Part shown: positions 5,591-5,760 of the stretch, in pieces
How positions within the stretch are numbered: the stretch's first letter is position 1
Layout: every line of letters starts with the position of its first letter
Assembly (NCBI GenBank): GCA_947462525.1
Contig: CANHPK010000120.1
Span: forward strand, 1 to 5,760
DNA from: Roseiflexaceae bacterium
GTDB taxonomy: Bacteria > Chloroflexota > Chloroflexia > Chloroflexales > Roseiflexaceae
Direction of reading: 5' to 3'
DNA: 5,760 nt
The notes under the pieces: model-generated
The model's database searches: none
The model's input: only the letters and a program-made list of their open reading frames with translations
What the model was told of the DNA's origin: nothing
Position numbers and translations under genes: made by a program

Positions 5591-5760
5591 ATGGCAACAG
5601 ACGGCAGTCGTTCCACGATAGTCACGCATGCAATGGAAGACTATCTCAAAGCCATCTACGAGCTTTCCCAAGATCAAGCGCAGGTGACGACCTCACGGGT
5701 CGCCGAACGCATGAACGTGCGGCCGGCGTCGGCAACAGGCATGCTCAAAACACTCGCAGA
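5591..5760 (+). CDS. DtxR/MntR-family metal-dependent transcriptional repressor, N-terminal part (3' end outside window)
   Basis: Only the first 56 codons and two further bases are present, and the frame is open to the window edge. After a loose N-terminus of about 13 residues comes AMEDYLKAIYEL (14-25), the first helix of the DtxR/MntR DNA-binding domain. TTSRVAERMNVRPASATGML (33-52) is its helix-turn-helix. Proteins of this family are dimers that bind DNA when loaded with Fe(II) or Mn(II) and repress metal uptake genes. D17 sits where Bacillus MntR has ligand Asp8 and DtxR has Met10, but K20 replaces the MntR ligand Glu11, so the metal cannot be assigned. Other ligands lie in the missing part. 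The ATG at 5591 has GAGG 5 nt upstream. An internal ATG at 5633 would cut into the first helix and is less likely. Confidence 0.88.
   Translation, partial: MATDGSRSTIVTHAMEDYLKAIYELSQDQAQVTTSRVAERMNVRPASATGMLKTLA

Noticed and set aside
1..5760. Mobile element, CRISPR array or defence system
   Set aside because: No transposase, integrase, regularly spaced repeats, terminal inverted repeats or known defence domains were seen; the tRNA gene has no integrase or duplicated 3' end nearby.

Overview
The window is bacterial DNA of moderate GC content, with every supported gene on the + strand. It joins three unrelated blocks. (1) At positions 1-2374 lies the end of a two-gene operon for a molybdenum hydroxylase of the isoquinoline 1-oxidoreductase (IorAB) type: the C-terminal part of the [2Fe-2S] subunit and a complete 727-aa molybdopterin subunit with a twin-arginine signal. 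(2) At 2391-2526 lies a tRNA-Lys(UUU) gene with its own well-formed promoter, encoded CCA and a following T tract. (3) At 2527-5507 lies an untranslated leader of about 320 bases followed by a compact ba3-type (B-family) cytochrome c oxidase operon, cbaD-cbaB-cbaA, and then a small unrecognised membrane protein (orf90). From 5591 to the window end runs the N-terminal part of a DtxR/MntR-family metal-dependent repressor.

The best-supported content is the terminal oxidase. Subunit I keeps the heme and CuB ligands, the tyrosine of the His-Tyr crosslink and the Tyr/Ser/Thr residues of the single K-type proton path known from Thermus ba3. Subunit II keeps the CuA ligand set. The 50-aa first gene is the single-helix subunit IIa. 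Oxidases of this type reduce O2 to water with electrons from cytochrome c or a small copper protein, and usually have high oxygen affinity. The gene order IIa-II-I matches Thermus. The cbaD/cbaB and cbaB/cbaA junctions are nearly identical, with a single base between stop and start, which suggests translational coupling.

No protein here fixes the organism. An IorAB-type hydroxylase, a Thermus-like ba3 oxidase with subunit IIa and the base composition would fit an aerobic or facultative member of Chloroflexota or a similar deep-branching lineage. That is an inference of low confidence.

No new multi-gene defence or mobile system is visible: there is no transposase, integrase, CRISPR array or phage gene. 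The least explained elements are orf90, which has a Cys-Cys pair in each of two predicted membrane helices; a perfect 12-bp stem-loop directly before orf90; the structured leader before cbaD; and a 9-bp inverted repeat whose loop holds the -35 box of the tRNA promoter.
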